The position numbers were made by a program, and so were the translations under genes. Below, one piece after another: positions 1-11,389 of a stretch of DNA of 64,000 nucleotides (within the stretch, counting starts at the first letter, position 1; every line of letters begins with the position of its first letter). Origin of the DNA: Sclerotiophoma versabilis (Eukaryota; Ascomycota; Dothideomycetes; Pleosporales; Didymellaceae); NCBI GenBank assembly GCA_012274445.1, contig JAAROD010000093.1:2294001-2358000 (forward strand). The letters run 5' to 3'. The notes below the pieces were generated by a model. The model was given only the letters and a program-made list of their open reading frames with translations, had not been told where the DNA came from and searched no databases.

Positions 1-85
1 AAGACTATTAGGTTATCTCTAAGTATTATTAATTCTTCCTTCTCTTATTTTCTACTATGCTGCCTCTTAAGGTTTATAATAGTAA
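1..85 (-). repeat. Inverted copy of the sequence at 8150-8235
   Basis: This stretch is, with a few substitutions, the reverse complement of 8150-8235, which lies between the chromodomain and the downstream LTR of the plus-strand chromovirus. It is therefore a fragment of chromovirus family A in minus orientation at the window edge. No intact coding frame is present. Confidence 0.6.
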
Positions 86-426
86 TATACTTATTAATAA
101 GTATAATATATATAACTAACTTATTAATAAGTATTATATATTATTACTTATTAATAAGTATTATCTTCTAGTAAGTATATAGTATATAGAAATACTGCTC
201 TTATAGTATTATATTTAACTTAGTTAATTAAGCTTAGCTTTAGAATCTTAACTCTAACTCTTAAGCTAGATAGTCTACTCTATACTACTTATAATACTCT
301 CTATTATTATAGTATTTTACTAGGTAATAACCTCTACTCTTATAGACTCTTCTATACTAGTACTTATCTTTAAGAATTAATATAAATAAATACTTATAAG
401 CTTTACTTAATAGTATAACTTTAATA
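86..426 (+). repeat. LTR fragment, chromovirus family A
   Basis: Shares the LTR body seen in the complete solo LTR at 54576-55045, including the TTAATTAAG block, the AGATAGTCTACTCTATACTACTT block and the 3' end ...ACTTTAATA (the RIP form of ...TTTAACA). The first part carries palindromes of the form ACTTATTAATAAGT. All C/G-containing positions are strongly shifted to A/T compared with the less mutated copy. Confidence 0.6.
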
Positions 427-626
427 GCTATATACCTACTAAAAGATAGTACTTATTAATAAGTAACTAGAGTTAGTTTAATAAAATATATAGTATTACT
501 TATTAATAAGAATATTACGTAACTATATAAAGAGAGATTCTTTCTAACTCTATTTCTAGTTTATAAGTAATAGCTCTAGTTAGCTACTTAATTACTATAC
601 TACTCTACTTATATAGAATTATAACA
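427..626 (-). repeat. Inverted LTR 5' fragment, chromovirus family A
   Basis: Matches the reverse complement of the first part of the family A LTR (compare 59750-60005) and ends in ATTATAACA, the RIP form of the reverse-complemented LTR start TGTTACGATCC. It abuts the plus-oriented LTR fragment at 86-426, forming an inverted LTR junction. Confidence 0.55.
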
Positions 627-919
627 CTTATCTACCTCTATACAACCTATAGTATTATAATCTTAACTAAGAGAATGTTATAATTCTATTAAACTATAGC
701 TAATTATTATATAATACTTAGTATATTACTACTAAGACCTATAGTAGGCTAATAATATTTAACCTAGAACTAGATTATATAAGTTAGCTTATAAGTAGAT
801 CTATAAGATAACTATATATATAATCTAGCTTATAAGTAGTTCTATAAGACTTACTTAGCTTATAGTAAGTAAAGTAAAAACTACTTAGAAAGCTTATAAT
901 TTAATATATAAGCTTAGGA

Positions 920-1740
920 TTCTCTATAGTATATAGTTAGTAGGAATATAACTCTTATAGTTTGTATTTAACCTTATTAATTAAGTTTATCTTTAGAATC
1001 TTAACCTAACTCTTAAGCTAGATAGTCTATTCTATACTACTTATTATTACCTTCTATTATTATAGTGTTTTACTAGGTAATAACTCTACCTAATCTACTA
1101 TGCGCTGTTTATACCTAAGAACTAATAGAACTAGTACTTATAGTTTCTAACTAATATATAACTTTAATAGAGAACTATAGAAATAATTACTATTAGTTAA
1201 ATACTAGGTATTAAGTATATAGTAATACTAGTAGTAGTTACTATAGACTAGAAGCTATAGATCTATCTAATATTAATAAAAAACTAAAACTCTAATTAAA
1301 TTAGAAGAATAAGACTAGTATTATTTATTAGATATATAGTAAATAAGGCTACTATACTAAGAACTATTAATTAAAGAATAGAGTAATTTTATAGCTAAGT
1401 ATACTTAGCTATAAGAATATAGATACTAGTATAAAATAAAATATTCTTACTAATAATATAGAATATTTTATAGAAAACTCTAAGACTAAATTTAATAATA
1501 ACTATATTAAGCTATCCTATAAGAATATAAAGAATAGTAAAAGCTAAGCCTCTATACTATATTAGAAGTTAAATAAATAGTAGAAATACCTATAGAAGCT
1601 TATAGAATAACTATCTAATTAACTAGACAAAGTATATAAGTAAGAATTAGTAGTATATAGGTATAAGCAACCTATAATATAAAGATAACTACGTAATACT
1701 ATATTATAATCCTAAAGAACATAGTATTAAACGTTAAGAA
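920..1740 (+). mobile_element. Deleted chromovirus A fragment (LTR plus gag 3' part)
   Basis: An LTR fragment (about 920-1169) is followed by sequence that parallels 2920-3260 of the larger copy, including the remains of the gag zinc knuckle at about 1320-1365. The large part of gag expected between them is missing, so this is a deletion derivative. Stops interrupt every frame and the base composition is extremely AT-rich, as expected after RIP. Confidence 0.5.
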
Positions 1741-1954
1741 TTACTACTCTAGGTGCAGCACAGTTAACCTACACAGGAAAAGGCATTATAAGTAAGTAAC
1801 TACTAGTGTTAGCAGTTAGTACTTAGCTACTACTAGAGGACAGTTATATAATATAATTAGCCTTAGTATGATTAGTGTAATTAGTGCTTAGTATAATTAG
1901 TAATTAGTATAATTAGTGCAGTCTATACAACTAAGCATGTTATATCTCTTCTTA

Positions 1955-2206
1955 GTATATAGTTAGTAGGAATATAACTCTTATAGTTTATGTTTAACTT
2001 AGTTAATTAAGTTTATCTTTAGAATCTTAACCCTTAACTCTTAAGCTAGATAGTCTACTCTATACTACTTATTATTACCTCTTATTATTATAGTGTTTTA
2101 CTAGGTAATAACTCTAACTCTTACAGACCTTTCTATACTAGCGCTTATCTCTAAGAACTAATATAAATAGTGCTTATAAGCTTTACTTAAAAGTATAACT
2201 TTAACA
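1955..2206 (+). repeat. LTR fragment preceding the main chromovirus A body
   Basis: The LTR body ends with CTTTAACA at 2206. The following sequence (CTTTAAACACC...) is the same as that following the other 5' LTR of this family (9732 reading leftwards), which fixes the LTR/internal boundary. The first half of the LTR (TGTTACGATCC, U3 palindromes) is missing here. Confidence 0.6.
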
Positions 2207-3480
2207 CTTTAAACACCTCTAAAGATAAGTACTACTTTAGGAACCTATACTACTCTTAGCAGCTCTTATACTTAATAATCTAATAATAATATTAAGATAG
2301 AATAAGTATTAGCTATATATTCTAGAGTTAGTATTACTAAACCTAACCTCTACTATAGTAAGTAATATAAGCTAGAGAACTAGCTTATATAGTAGAACCT
2401 CTTCTTTATATTTTAGAGAGAAGATATTACTAAAGAAAAATAAGTTACTCTTATTGCTAGCTTTATGCAAGACAAGGCTTTTATATAGATTAAACTCTTT
2501 CTCTAATACTATTATACTAATAGAGACTTAACTATAATTAACCTCTAGTTTAAGAACTTTAACCTATTTAAGGAGTAGATTTAACCTATATTTAGAGTCT
2601 TAAACAAACTAGTAATTGTATATTATAATATCTAACGCATTTATTAGAAACAGTCTGCTACTAACTATACTGCTAACTTCTAGCAGCTAGCTGCGTTTAC
2701 TAGATAGGATAACACAGCGTTAATAACTATATTCTGTTAAGAACTAAAGCCTAAGGTTAAGGAAGAACTTATGCATACTGCTGCAAGTACTAATAACTTT
2801 AATAACCTAGTTAATAAAGCTATTAGTATTAATATTAAGCTTTATAAGCTTTAGTAGAAACTTAGAAATAATCTATAAATACGCGTTGCGCCTATAAAAT
2901 AGCACCTACTACTGCGTAACCTATAGCATAACAACCTTAATTAAGAAAGCTAAGGAAATAACTACTATTGGTTAAACACTAGACGCTGTGTATATAATAG
3001 TACTAGTAGTAGTTACTACAGACTAGAGGCTATAGACCTGTCTAATATTAATAAGGGACTAGAACTGTAATAGAATTAGAAAAACAAGAGTAGTAATAGG
3101 AAGAATAAGTCTAGTATAACCTGTTATAGATGTAGTAAGTAAGGCTACTATGCTAAGAATTATTAATTAAAGAATAAGGTAATTTAATAACTAAACATAC
3201 TTACCTGCAGAGATATAGATACTAGTAATAAATAGAAAGTTCTTACTAATAATATAGAACGCCTTATAGAAGACTCTAAGACTAAATCTAATAATAATTA
3301 TATTAAACTATCTAATAAGGACATATAGAGTGTCTAAAGTAAAGCACCTATACTATACTAAGAGTTAGATAAATAATAGAAACACCTATAGAACCTAGTA
3401 GGATAACTATTAGGATAAATAAGACAGATATATAAATAAGGACTAAGAGTATGCAAGTATAAGTTGCCTATAATATCCTA
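2207..3480 (+). pseudogene. Degenerate Gag of chromovirus A
   Basis: Conceptual translation with stops ignored gives a retrotransposon Gag-like helical region followed at about 3118-3165 by a zinc knuckle that reads CYRCS..GYYAKN, that is, a CX2CX4HX4C knuckle with its His and last Cys already mutated. Numerous in-frame TAG/TAA codons are consistent with C-to-T changes in CAG/CAA or G-to-A changes in TGG. Gag would form the virus-like particle. It cannot be translated now. Confidence 0.6.
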
Positions 3481-4249
3481 GTAACTATGCGAAATTGCTA
3501 GATAAGAAGTAGAGAGAGGCCTTATCTACGCTTCTAATGCTAAAGAAAGTTAGTATAATATAGATATGCGCGAATTTAATAAGCACACTATAGTAGAATT
3601 AGTATATTAAGAATTCTAAGATAATAACAATACCTTTTAAGTAAACTATAAATAAATTACTAAAAGTATTAATAAGAGACTATAATAAATAGCACTTTAA
3701 ACTTATACAGGATAATAACAGGTTAATAACCTAAGCAAATTCTAATAGGATTAGTAGAAACATAATTTTAATAAACTTAGTGCTAGTAACTACGCTATAT
3801 AATAGGAGCTTAAATAATAAATAAAAAATAACTAAAGTAGAAATAAGCCTTACTTTAATAGAAAGCTAGTATTATATCTAAACTTACAACTAGACTATGC
3901 ATTAGACTACTAAAATTTAAAATATAGAAAATTATTATAGATAGTATATATATACAACGCCTATTGCATATATAAATTAGAAAAACTAGAAAAGAGATAG
4001 TTTCTAACTTCTAGTACTATATATAGAAAATAATAGTATAATTATAAGAATAATATATGCAAAATATACTTCTAAGATAAGTATTCTAAGCTGTACTTTC
4101 TAGGTATAGATAATTATTAGGTAATTATATATATATAATTAGTTATTAACAGCTCCTGCTATAATCTATATTAGTAGTATTACCTTAACCTAAACTATAA
4201 GCTGTATAAGAGTAGTAAGATTATCTATAGATTTAGTAATAAGAAGACT

Positions 4250-7200
4250 TTTTTAGGTAAATACTAAGAGAGTGCTCTACTAAGCAATCTCTTAATACTA
4301 TTAGAGATAGATTACTTATTAGACTACCTATTAAGTTAAATAGAGTAGTACTATTAGCACTCTTAGACTTAGGAGCACAGGTAAACTATATATTCTAGAT
4401 AGTAATATACTAAGTAGGTCTTATACTGCGTATAAAGAAATATGCCTATTTACTCTAAGTAGCTAATAAAGAGTTAATACTAGAAGAGCTGTATATTATA
4501 TATAAAGTAGTAGCAGCTCTCCTAGAGATATAGAGGTACTATAAAGAATTAACTCTAGACATCTTTATAAAGGCTATATATAATATTATACTAGAACTTT
4601 CCTAGTTATAAAAGTATAATCTAGAAATAGACTAGATTTAGAAAAGACTTTTATTAAGATAATATAAATATAGTACTAATATATTAAAGCCTACGCAGCG
4701 CGCGCTATAGCTAGTAGATAAGAAGAAGATTAATAATATCTCTTTAATATATAAGATATGCTAAGATAGAGTAGTTAACTATATAGATAAAGAAAGCCCC
4801 TCTATAATAGTTAAAGAGAATAAGAGTACACCTTCTAATATACTAGACGTGTATAGATAGTATACTTAGATATTTAAAGAAGAGTTATCTATAAAAGCGC
4901 TACCTAAGTATTAGCTCTAGAATTATAAGATTAAACTTAAGAAATAGAAAGAACTACTCTTTAGGCCTATATACTAGTTATCTAAGAAAGAGCTTAAGAT
5001 ACTATATAAGTATATTAAGAAGAACCTTATAAAAAAATTTATTAGGAAATTTAAATCTCTAGCAGAATTCTCTATTCTATTTATACTAAAGAAAGACAGT
5101 AAGCTAAGGCTTTACGTTAACTACTAGAAGTTAAATAATATTACTATTAAGAATTATTATCTACTACCTAATATTACTAAGTTATAGGACTAGTTATTAG
5201 AAGTAAAGTTCTTTACTGTACTTAATTTATATAGAGTGTACAACCTTATACGTATAAAGAAAGGCAAAGAATAGAAGATAGTATTTAGAACCTATTATAG
5301 TTATTATAAGTATATAGTTATACTATTTAGGCTAACTAATATACTAGCAGTATATTAGGTATTAATTAATAATATACTGTAAGCACACCTAGATATTATA
5401 GTAGTAGTATACCTTAATAATATCCTAGTATATAGTAAGATACTAGAAGAATATAAGGTATATATATAATAAGTATTAGAATACTTAGTAATAGCAGACC
5501 TTAGGCTAAAGCTAGAGAAGTGCAAATAGCATAAGAAAGAAGTAGAGTTTCTTAGCTATATTATAAGAAGATATAGAGTTAAGATAAGTAAAAAGAAGAT
5601 CTAGGTTATAAAGGATTAGCTAACACCTACTATAGTTAAGAGAATTTAAGAATTTCTTAAGTTTATTAACTTTAACTAATACTTTATTAAGAACTATTCT
5701 ATAAAGGCCTTACTGCTTATAAGACTTATATAGAAGAATACTTTTTAATTGCTTAAGTAAGCATGCATAGAGCCTTTTATACTAATTGTATTTAGAAGTA
5801 GTAAATCTATGCGCCTAGAGATAGATGCTTTAGATTTAGTATTAGGAGTATATATTACTTAAGAATAAGATAGTTAATAGCACCTAATTACCTACTACTT
5901 AAGAAAGTTTATAGTACTAGAAGAATACTATAATATACATAATAAGGAGCTTATAGCTATTATTAATATACTATAATATTAGAGAGTATATATAGAAAGC
6001 TGCTTAGAACTTACTATCTATATAGATTATAAGAACTTAGTATATTTTACTACTACTAAGGTTCTAAACTAATAATAGGTACGCTAGTTAGAAATACTTA
6101 GTTAATATAAGTTTAAGATCCTATACATACTAGGAAAAGAAAATAGCAGAGCAGATGTGCTTAGCTAATACTATAACCTTATAAGTAAAAAGATAATTAA
6201 TAAGTTTACTATTCTTAGAGTTAATAAGAATAGGTTATTAGAACTAATACAGTAGCTTAACCTAGTAATATAAGTTTAGTAGGAATAATACATTCTAGAG
6301 TAAGTACTAGAAGAACTTTAAGAGAAAGTTATCTTAAGATATTATAATAATGCGCTATATAGATACTTTAGTATTACCTATACTATAGAACTTATTAAGT
6401 AATACTATAAGTTTCCTAATATAAAGAATAAGGTTACTAAGTTTATTAGAAACTATATACAGTGCTAATAGAATAAGTATAGTATATATGCTAAGTATAA
6501 AGAAGTATAAGTAATAGAGCTACTAACAGTACTATAGATAAATATTATAATAGATTTTGTTATATAGCTGCTACTCTCTAAGAACTCTATTATAGAATAT
6601 ACCTATAACTTAATCTTTATTATAGTAGATTAATTTACTAAATATACTAAAATATTACTATTTAGATATAGCTATACTATATAGTAGTTAGCTATAGTAT
6701 TTATTAACTAGATTATTTACTACTATAGAATACTTAAATTAATTATTAGTAATAGAGATAAGCTTTTTATATTAAACTATTAAACTATAATACTTACTAT
6801 ATTAGGTACTAAGAAAAAGCTATCTATAGCCTATTATCTGTAGACAGATAGATAGATAGAAAGAATAAATTAGACTATAGAAATATACCTTTAAATCTAT
6901 AGTAACTAGAAATAAGATAACTAGGTTTTACTATTACCTATAGTATAAGTTGTATATAATAATAAGTTATTAGAAGTAATAGGTATAATACTGTTCTTTG
7001 TAAACTATAGAAGACACCTAAATTTCTTTACTTGATCTCTTAATTACTCTATTTAAGCGGAATTAGTAATAGCTTTAGCAGTTAGACTAAAATAAGTATA
7101 CTAGAAATTACTTGAAAATATTATATAAGCTTAAGAATAAGCTATTTTATATATTAACTAGAAATAAAAAATAGTACCTTAGCTAAAGAAGAAGAATAAA

Positions 7201-7600
7201 GTCTATCTTCTTATAAAAAATCTTAGAATATAAAGAGTAATAAAAAAACTAGATAAGGTTAAGGTTAGACTATTTTTTATTTCTAATTAAATTAGCCTAG
7301 TTAACTATTAACTTAAGCTACCTAAGGATGTAAAGATTTACCTAGTATTCTATATTTTACTACTAGAACCTGCTAACCTAAGAATACTAATCTAGAAAGA
7401 CTTCTACTACTAAGCTAATAGTAATAATAAGTAGAAAGTTAAAAAAATAATAATATATTAAAAAACTAAGAAAGGTACTTAGTACCTAATTAAGTAGTTA
7501 GAATACCTAGACTTAGAAAATATATAGAAACTAGTAATAAACCTTATAAACTACTAACAGCTTTTATCTTAGTATTATTAAAATAGAGAAAGTTTAAATT
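4250..7600 (+). pseudogene. Degenerate Pol of chromovirus A (PR-RT-RNaseH-IN-chromodomain)
   Basis: Reading through the stops shows the Ty3/Gypsy order. A protease-like segment lies at about 4340-4420 (LLALLDLGAQ-like). Reverse transcriptase lies at about 5000-5450, with a YLNNILVYS motif (RIP form of YLDDILVYS) near 5409. RNase H lies at about 5880-6080, with HNKELIAI and YIDYKNL (from YTDHKNL). A zinc-binding and DDE integrase follows at about 6340-7250. At about 7420-7595 is a chromodomain with readable KKGT.YLIK.LEY and YY.NRES. The chromodomain places the element among chromoviruses, whose integrase tail is thought to target heterochromatin. The frame is broken by very many TAG/TAA codons, so this is a dead copy. 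A minus-strand copy lies at 60590-64000. Confidence 0.8.
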
Positions 7601-7639
7601 ACTCTTTAGGACAGACAGTATAAAGGTACTCTAATTAAG

Positions 7640-8390
7640 AGCTAGAGACCTAGGTATTAGGCTCTTTTCTAGCTAAGTAATATCTTAGTTAACATTCTTA
7701 ATAGCTTTAAGCGCCTTAAGATCTTTAATATACTACTTAGTTTTATCTACCTACTATTTTTTCTAATACTATAATATTTTTCTTTATTTATAAATATAAT
7801 CTTTCTTTATATACGCAGCTAGAATAGCTTATAAAGTAGTAGACTTAGCTACGTCTACTTCTACCTCTTATTATTCTAAGTAATCTAACTCTTAGTTAAT
7901 TTACTTAAAGTTTAGAATTAGAACTTTAACTAGAACACACTTCTACCTACTAATATAATAATAATTCCTGCACTCCTTCTTTAATAATAATATATAATAC
8001 TCTAAACTCTTCTTTACGTAATATTAATAAGATACTATTATAAGTTATTTAATATAGTTAATATAGTTACTAATAGAATAATAATATATAGTACTTCTAG
8101 AAACTATAGAGTTAGTTTATAAGAATATAAAGGTTAGAAGAGAAGAATAGTATTATAAACCTTAAGAGGTAGCATAGTAGAAGATAAGAGAAGAAAGAAT
8201 TAATAACACTTAGGAACAACCTAATAGTCTTTAAGAAGGTTAGTAATATAGGAACTAATAATGCTTAACTCTACCTATTCTAATCTCTTAGTAGAATGCT
8301 ATAATAGAATATATTACGTGTGTTCTAGAGAATTCTATAATATTTTACAGTATACTAGGTTAGAATAACTCTAGAATATTAAAACCTATA
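7640..8390 (-). other. Post-pol region of chromovirus A with a possible antisense ORF relic
   Basis: Between the chromodomain and the next LTR there are about 750 bp with no sense-strand domain. On the minus strand one frame (about 7830 down to 7640) reads as a coherent Lys/Ile-rich, formerly Cys-containing protein if TAG/TAA are read as mutated CAG/CAA/TGG. No homology claim is made. The comparable interval of the minus-strand copy (60010-60580) also has an open-like frame on the strand opposite to pol. Confidence 0.3.
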
Positions 8391-8394
8391 TAGA

Positions 8395-9235
8395 ATATTT
8401 ATTAGTATATAGTTAGTAGGAACACAACCCTTATAGTTTATGTTTAACTTAGTTAATTAAGTTTGTCTTTAGAATCTTAACTCTAACTCTTAAGCTAGTT
8501 AGTCTACTCTATACTACTTATTATTACTCTCTATTATTATAGTATTTTACTAGGCAATAACCTAACTATATAACTTTAATACTTTAAATACCTCTAAGAT
8601 AAGTACTACCTTAGAAACCTATACTACTCCTAGTAACTCTAACGTATTACGTAACTATATTAATAATAACCTTAAAATAGAAGAAGAAACTATAGCTTCT
8701 ACTTCTGTAAGCATATACCTAGTAGCTAAGCCTTAGTTCTTTAATAGTACTTATAAGAAATTAGAAGTTTAGCTTATAAAGTTTAACTTATTCTTAATAT
8801 TCTAAAAAGAATATATCTCTTAGAAGAAATATATAATATTTAATACTATATTTATAAAGAATTAAGTATGTATATAGATTAAGCTCTTTATTTACTATAA
8901 TTATAGAGAAGAAATATCTACTAATATTAATATATAGATTAAGAACTTTAATCTATTTAAGAAATAGATATACTAAGTATTTAGAGTATATAATAAACTA
9001 ACTATTACCTATTATAATATATTACGTATTAAGTAAACTATATTAGCTACTAACTATACTACTAAGTTCTAGCAGATATCTACGTACACTAGTTTAGATA
9101 AAACTATACTAGTAACTATATTTTAATAAGAATTAAATCTTTAAGTTAAGAAGAAACTAATATAGACTACTGTAGCTACTAATAACTTTATCTTACTAGT
9201 TAATATAGTATAATATTACTATATATAAATAGAGC
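8395..9235 (+). mobile_element. Chromovirus A fragment: LTR plus gag 5' part
   Basis: LTR 3' sequence (about 8395-8570) is followed by a gag start readable in one frame (TLKISTTLE, then LVAKP, then an LIKFNLFLIF-like block) and interrupted by RIP-type stops. The LTR could be the 3' LTR of the copy at 1955-8395 or the 5' LTR of a second element truncated at 9235. The fragment abuts an opposite-strand gag fragment. Confidence 0.5.
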
Positions 9236-9239
9236 TCAC

Positions 9240-9732
9240 GTATAGATATACGTAATATAGGTACTAGCTTATATAACCTACTACGTAACGTATTATAAAT
9301 CTACTCTACTATTTATAAGTAAGAAGTTCTAGTAGGTTCTACTTTATAATAGAGAAAGTAGAGAAGAAAGTATAAATACTACCTTCTCTACCTCTCTTAG
9401 TTCTATACCTAGTACCTAATACTTATTACCTAGTATTTAATATAATAACTTATTTATAATATTATTTACTACTTCTTTATCTCTATAAGGCTATATATTT
9501 TCTATTTAGGTAATTACTAGCCTAGTTTATCTAGGTCTTCTAGGCTAAGAAGAAAGTAACTTATCCTTCTCTTTTACTTTCTTTATAGCTACTAGGTATA
9601 TATTTATAAATATAGAGGTAGTAGTCTCTTTATTTATTTTAAAGTTATTATTAGTATAGCTGTATAATAAGTTAGAGTTACTAGAAGTAGTATAGGTTTC
9701 TAAGATAGAGCTTATCTTAGAAGTATTTAAAG
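9240..9732 (-). pseudogene. Chromovirus A gag 5' fragment, minus strand
   Basis: The reverse complement begins immediately after an LTR (9733-10230) and shows the same LTR-proximal sequence as 2207-2260 and 8570-8640, so it is the start of gag on the minus strand. It stops at about 9240, where it meets a plus-strand gag fragment tail to tail. Confidence 0.5.
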
Positions 9733-10230
9733 TATTAAGGTTATACTTTTAAGTAAAACTTATAAGTACTATTTATATTAGTTCTTAGAGATAAGTATAG
9801 GTATAGAAGAGTCTATATAAAGTTAGGTTTATAACTTAGTAAAATACTATAATAATAAAGAGTAATAATAAGTAGTATAGAGAAGACTATCTAGCTTAAG
9901 AGTTAGGTTAAGATTCTAAAAATAAACTTAAATAACTAACTAAATATAATACTATAAGAGTAGTGTTTCTACTTACTATATACTTAATAGAAGATAGTAC
10001 TTATTAATAAGTAACTAGAGTTAGTCTAAAAAGATATATAGTATTGCTTATTAATAAGTAATAATATATAATACTTCTTAGTAAGTAAGTTATATATATT
10101 ATGCTTATTAATAAGTATGTTACGTGACTATATAAAGGAGATTCTTCCTAACTCTGCTCCTAGCTCTTAGGTAAGAGCTCTGGTTGGCTACTTAATTACT
10201 GTGCAGCTTCGTCCGCACAGGATCGTAACA
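9733..10230 (-). repeat. Near full-length LTR, chromovirus A, minus strand
   Basis: Read on the minus strand it starts TGTTACGATCCTGTGCGGAC (complement of 10230 downwards) and ends ...AACCTTAATA at 9733, giving 498 bp with TGTTA...TAACA-type ends. The outer part (10130-10230) is scarcely mutated while the inner part is heavily RIPed. U3 palindromes of the type CTTATTAATAAG are present at about 9990-10110. It is the 5' LTR of the minus-strand fragment at 9240-9732. Confidence 0.7.
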
Positions 10231-10324
10231 CCTACCTAGGTACCCTAAACCTACCTAGGTACTCTAAACTCAATCCGTACCTAATCCCTACCTAGCACTA
10301 GGTACTCTAAACCTATTTACTAGC
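10231..10324. repeat. Short tandem repeat, about 19 bp unit
   Basis: CCTACCTAGGTACCCTAAA (10231-10249) is followed directly by a copy with one substitution (10250-10268). A partial, expanded copy lies at about 10288-10312. The array starts at the first base after the LTR end, so it may be the pre-insertion target sequence. Confidence 0.6.
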
Positions 10325-10730
10325 CTACTAGTATTTATATTATAGAAGATTACTAAGCTTTAAGTAGTAAACAAGGCTACTTTATACTAAAAATTATATA
10401 AAAGAAAGTAAGTTAAAGTAGAAGAGACCTTTATAGTTAGAGAAGGCTAGTAGATAACTACTCTAAAGAAGTTTAGGGCGCGTAGTAATAGTAAGAAGTA
10501 GAAGAAGAAAGTAGGCGCTAAAGGGGCTAAGTCCTCCTAACAACACTGTAGACAGTGCAGAAAGACTAGACACAATGCGCAAACATGCAAGAATAAAGTA
10601 AAAGAGGTCTCTAAGTAATATTACAGGTTAATCTGCCTTATGCAGCGCTAAAGTAGGTTGTTATAGGCTATAATAGGGCTGGTTTTAGTGTGGTCTTAGT
10701 AAAAGCGCGCTGCTTGCCTATAAGGTACGT
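10325..10730 (+). mobile_element. 5'-truncated pogo/Fot1-type transposon, P3 family
   Basis: About 400 bp matching the 3' end of the complete P3 copies (compare 35965-36385 and 59235-59648), ending with the terminal inverted repeat ...GCCTATAAGGTACGT at 10730 followed by TA. It is much less RIPed than the other copies: the transposase C-terminal zinc knuckle still reads C-R-Q-C-R-K-T-R-H-N-A-Q-T-C (CX2CX4HX4C) at about 10545-10590. The 5' part of the element is absent. Confidence 0.7.
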
Positions 10731-11389
10731 TACTTACTAACGCTGAATTTATAAAAGCTGGTATTAAAACAGCAGTGGCTGTAGAGGCCTGAAACTTAAA
10801 CACAACACTAGAAAGAGAGGCTTAAAGGGCAGCAGAAGGAGCAGCAGCTCGCCTACTTTGGTCCATGCGTACATAGTGGCAAACGTAACTATTAGTGTTA
10901 AGCAATTGCAACTCCAAAGCTGGGTGGGGCAAGGGGACGTGGGGGCGGGGTGAAACAAAACGGTACTCGGCCCAAACTATATCGCCGAGCTTAGACCGCA
11001 ATGTTTCGGAAAATGTGGGCTACCGAGGTGGACGATGGTAAGAGGGATCCACACACTCTTCTTTTCCTGAAAGACCGTTTTACGAGGGACAATAATGTCA
11101 CATACGATGGTGAGTATCACTTCTGTAAGGTACGTGAGGGAGGTCGTATGGTCAGTCGTCACTTTTTAGTAAGAATGAGGCTTGCTTGCAAAGTAGGTTA
11201 CTACGAAATACACACGTAAATGGACATTCGTGCAGGTACTGGTCTAGAGGATGCCATAATACTCTGCAATGTTCGGGATGTGGAGCCCGGTGGCGGAATT
11301 TGCTGAAAATACATTAGTTGTAATGCCTGTTTTCACATCAATTCTGGCTTTATAAAGAGGAGAAACCGAGTTGATTGCACAAGTATCGA
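10731..11389. other. Intergenic region upstream of the GH43 gene
   Basis: Sequence of ordinary base composition. The small ORFs here have no recognisable features. A TATAAA sequence at about 11351-11356 lies some 35 bp upstream of the GH43 ATG and is a plausible core promoter element. Confidence 0.4.

Noticed and set aside
1..10230. Regular AT-rich repeats considered as a CRISPR-like or centromeric satellite array
   Set aside because: Repeated blocks are LTR and gag/pol fragments of one chromovirus. There are no uniform spacers and no short-period satellite.
10231..10330. Interstitial telomere repeat
   Set aside because: CCTAAAC-like words occur, but the unit is 19 bp and not TTAGGG/CCCTAA repeats.
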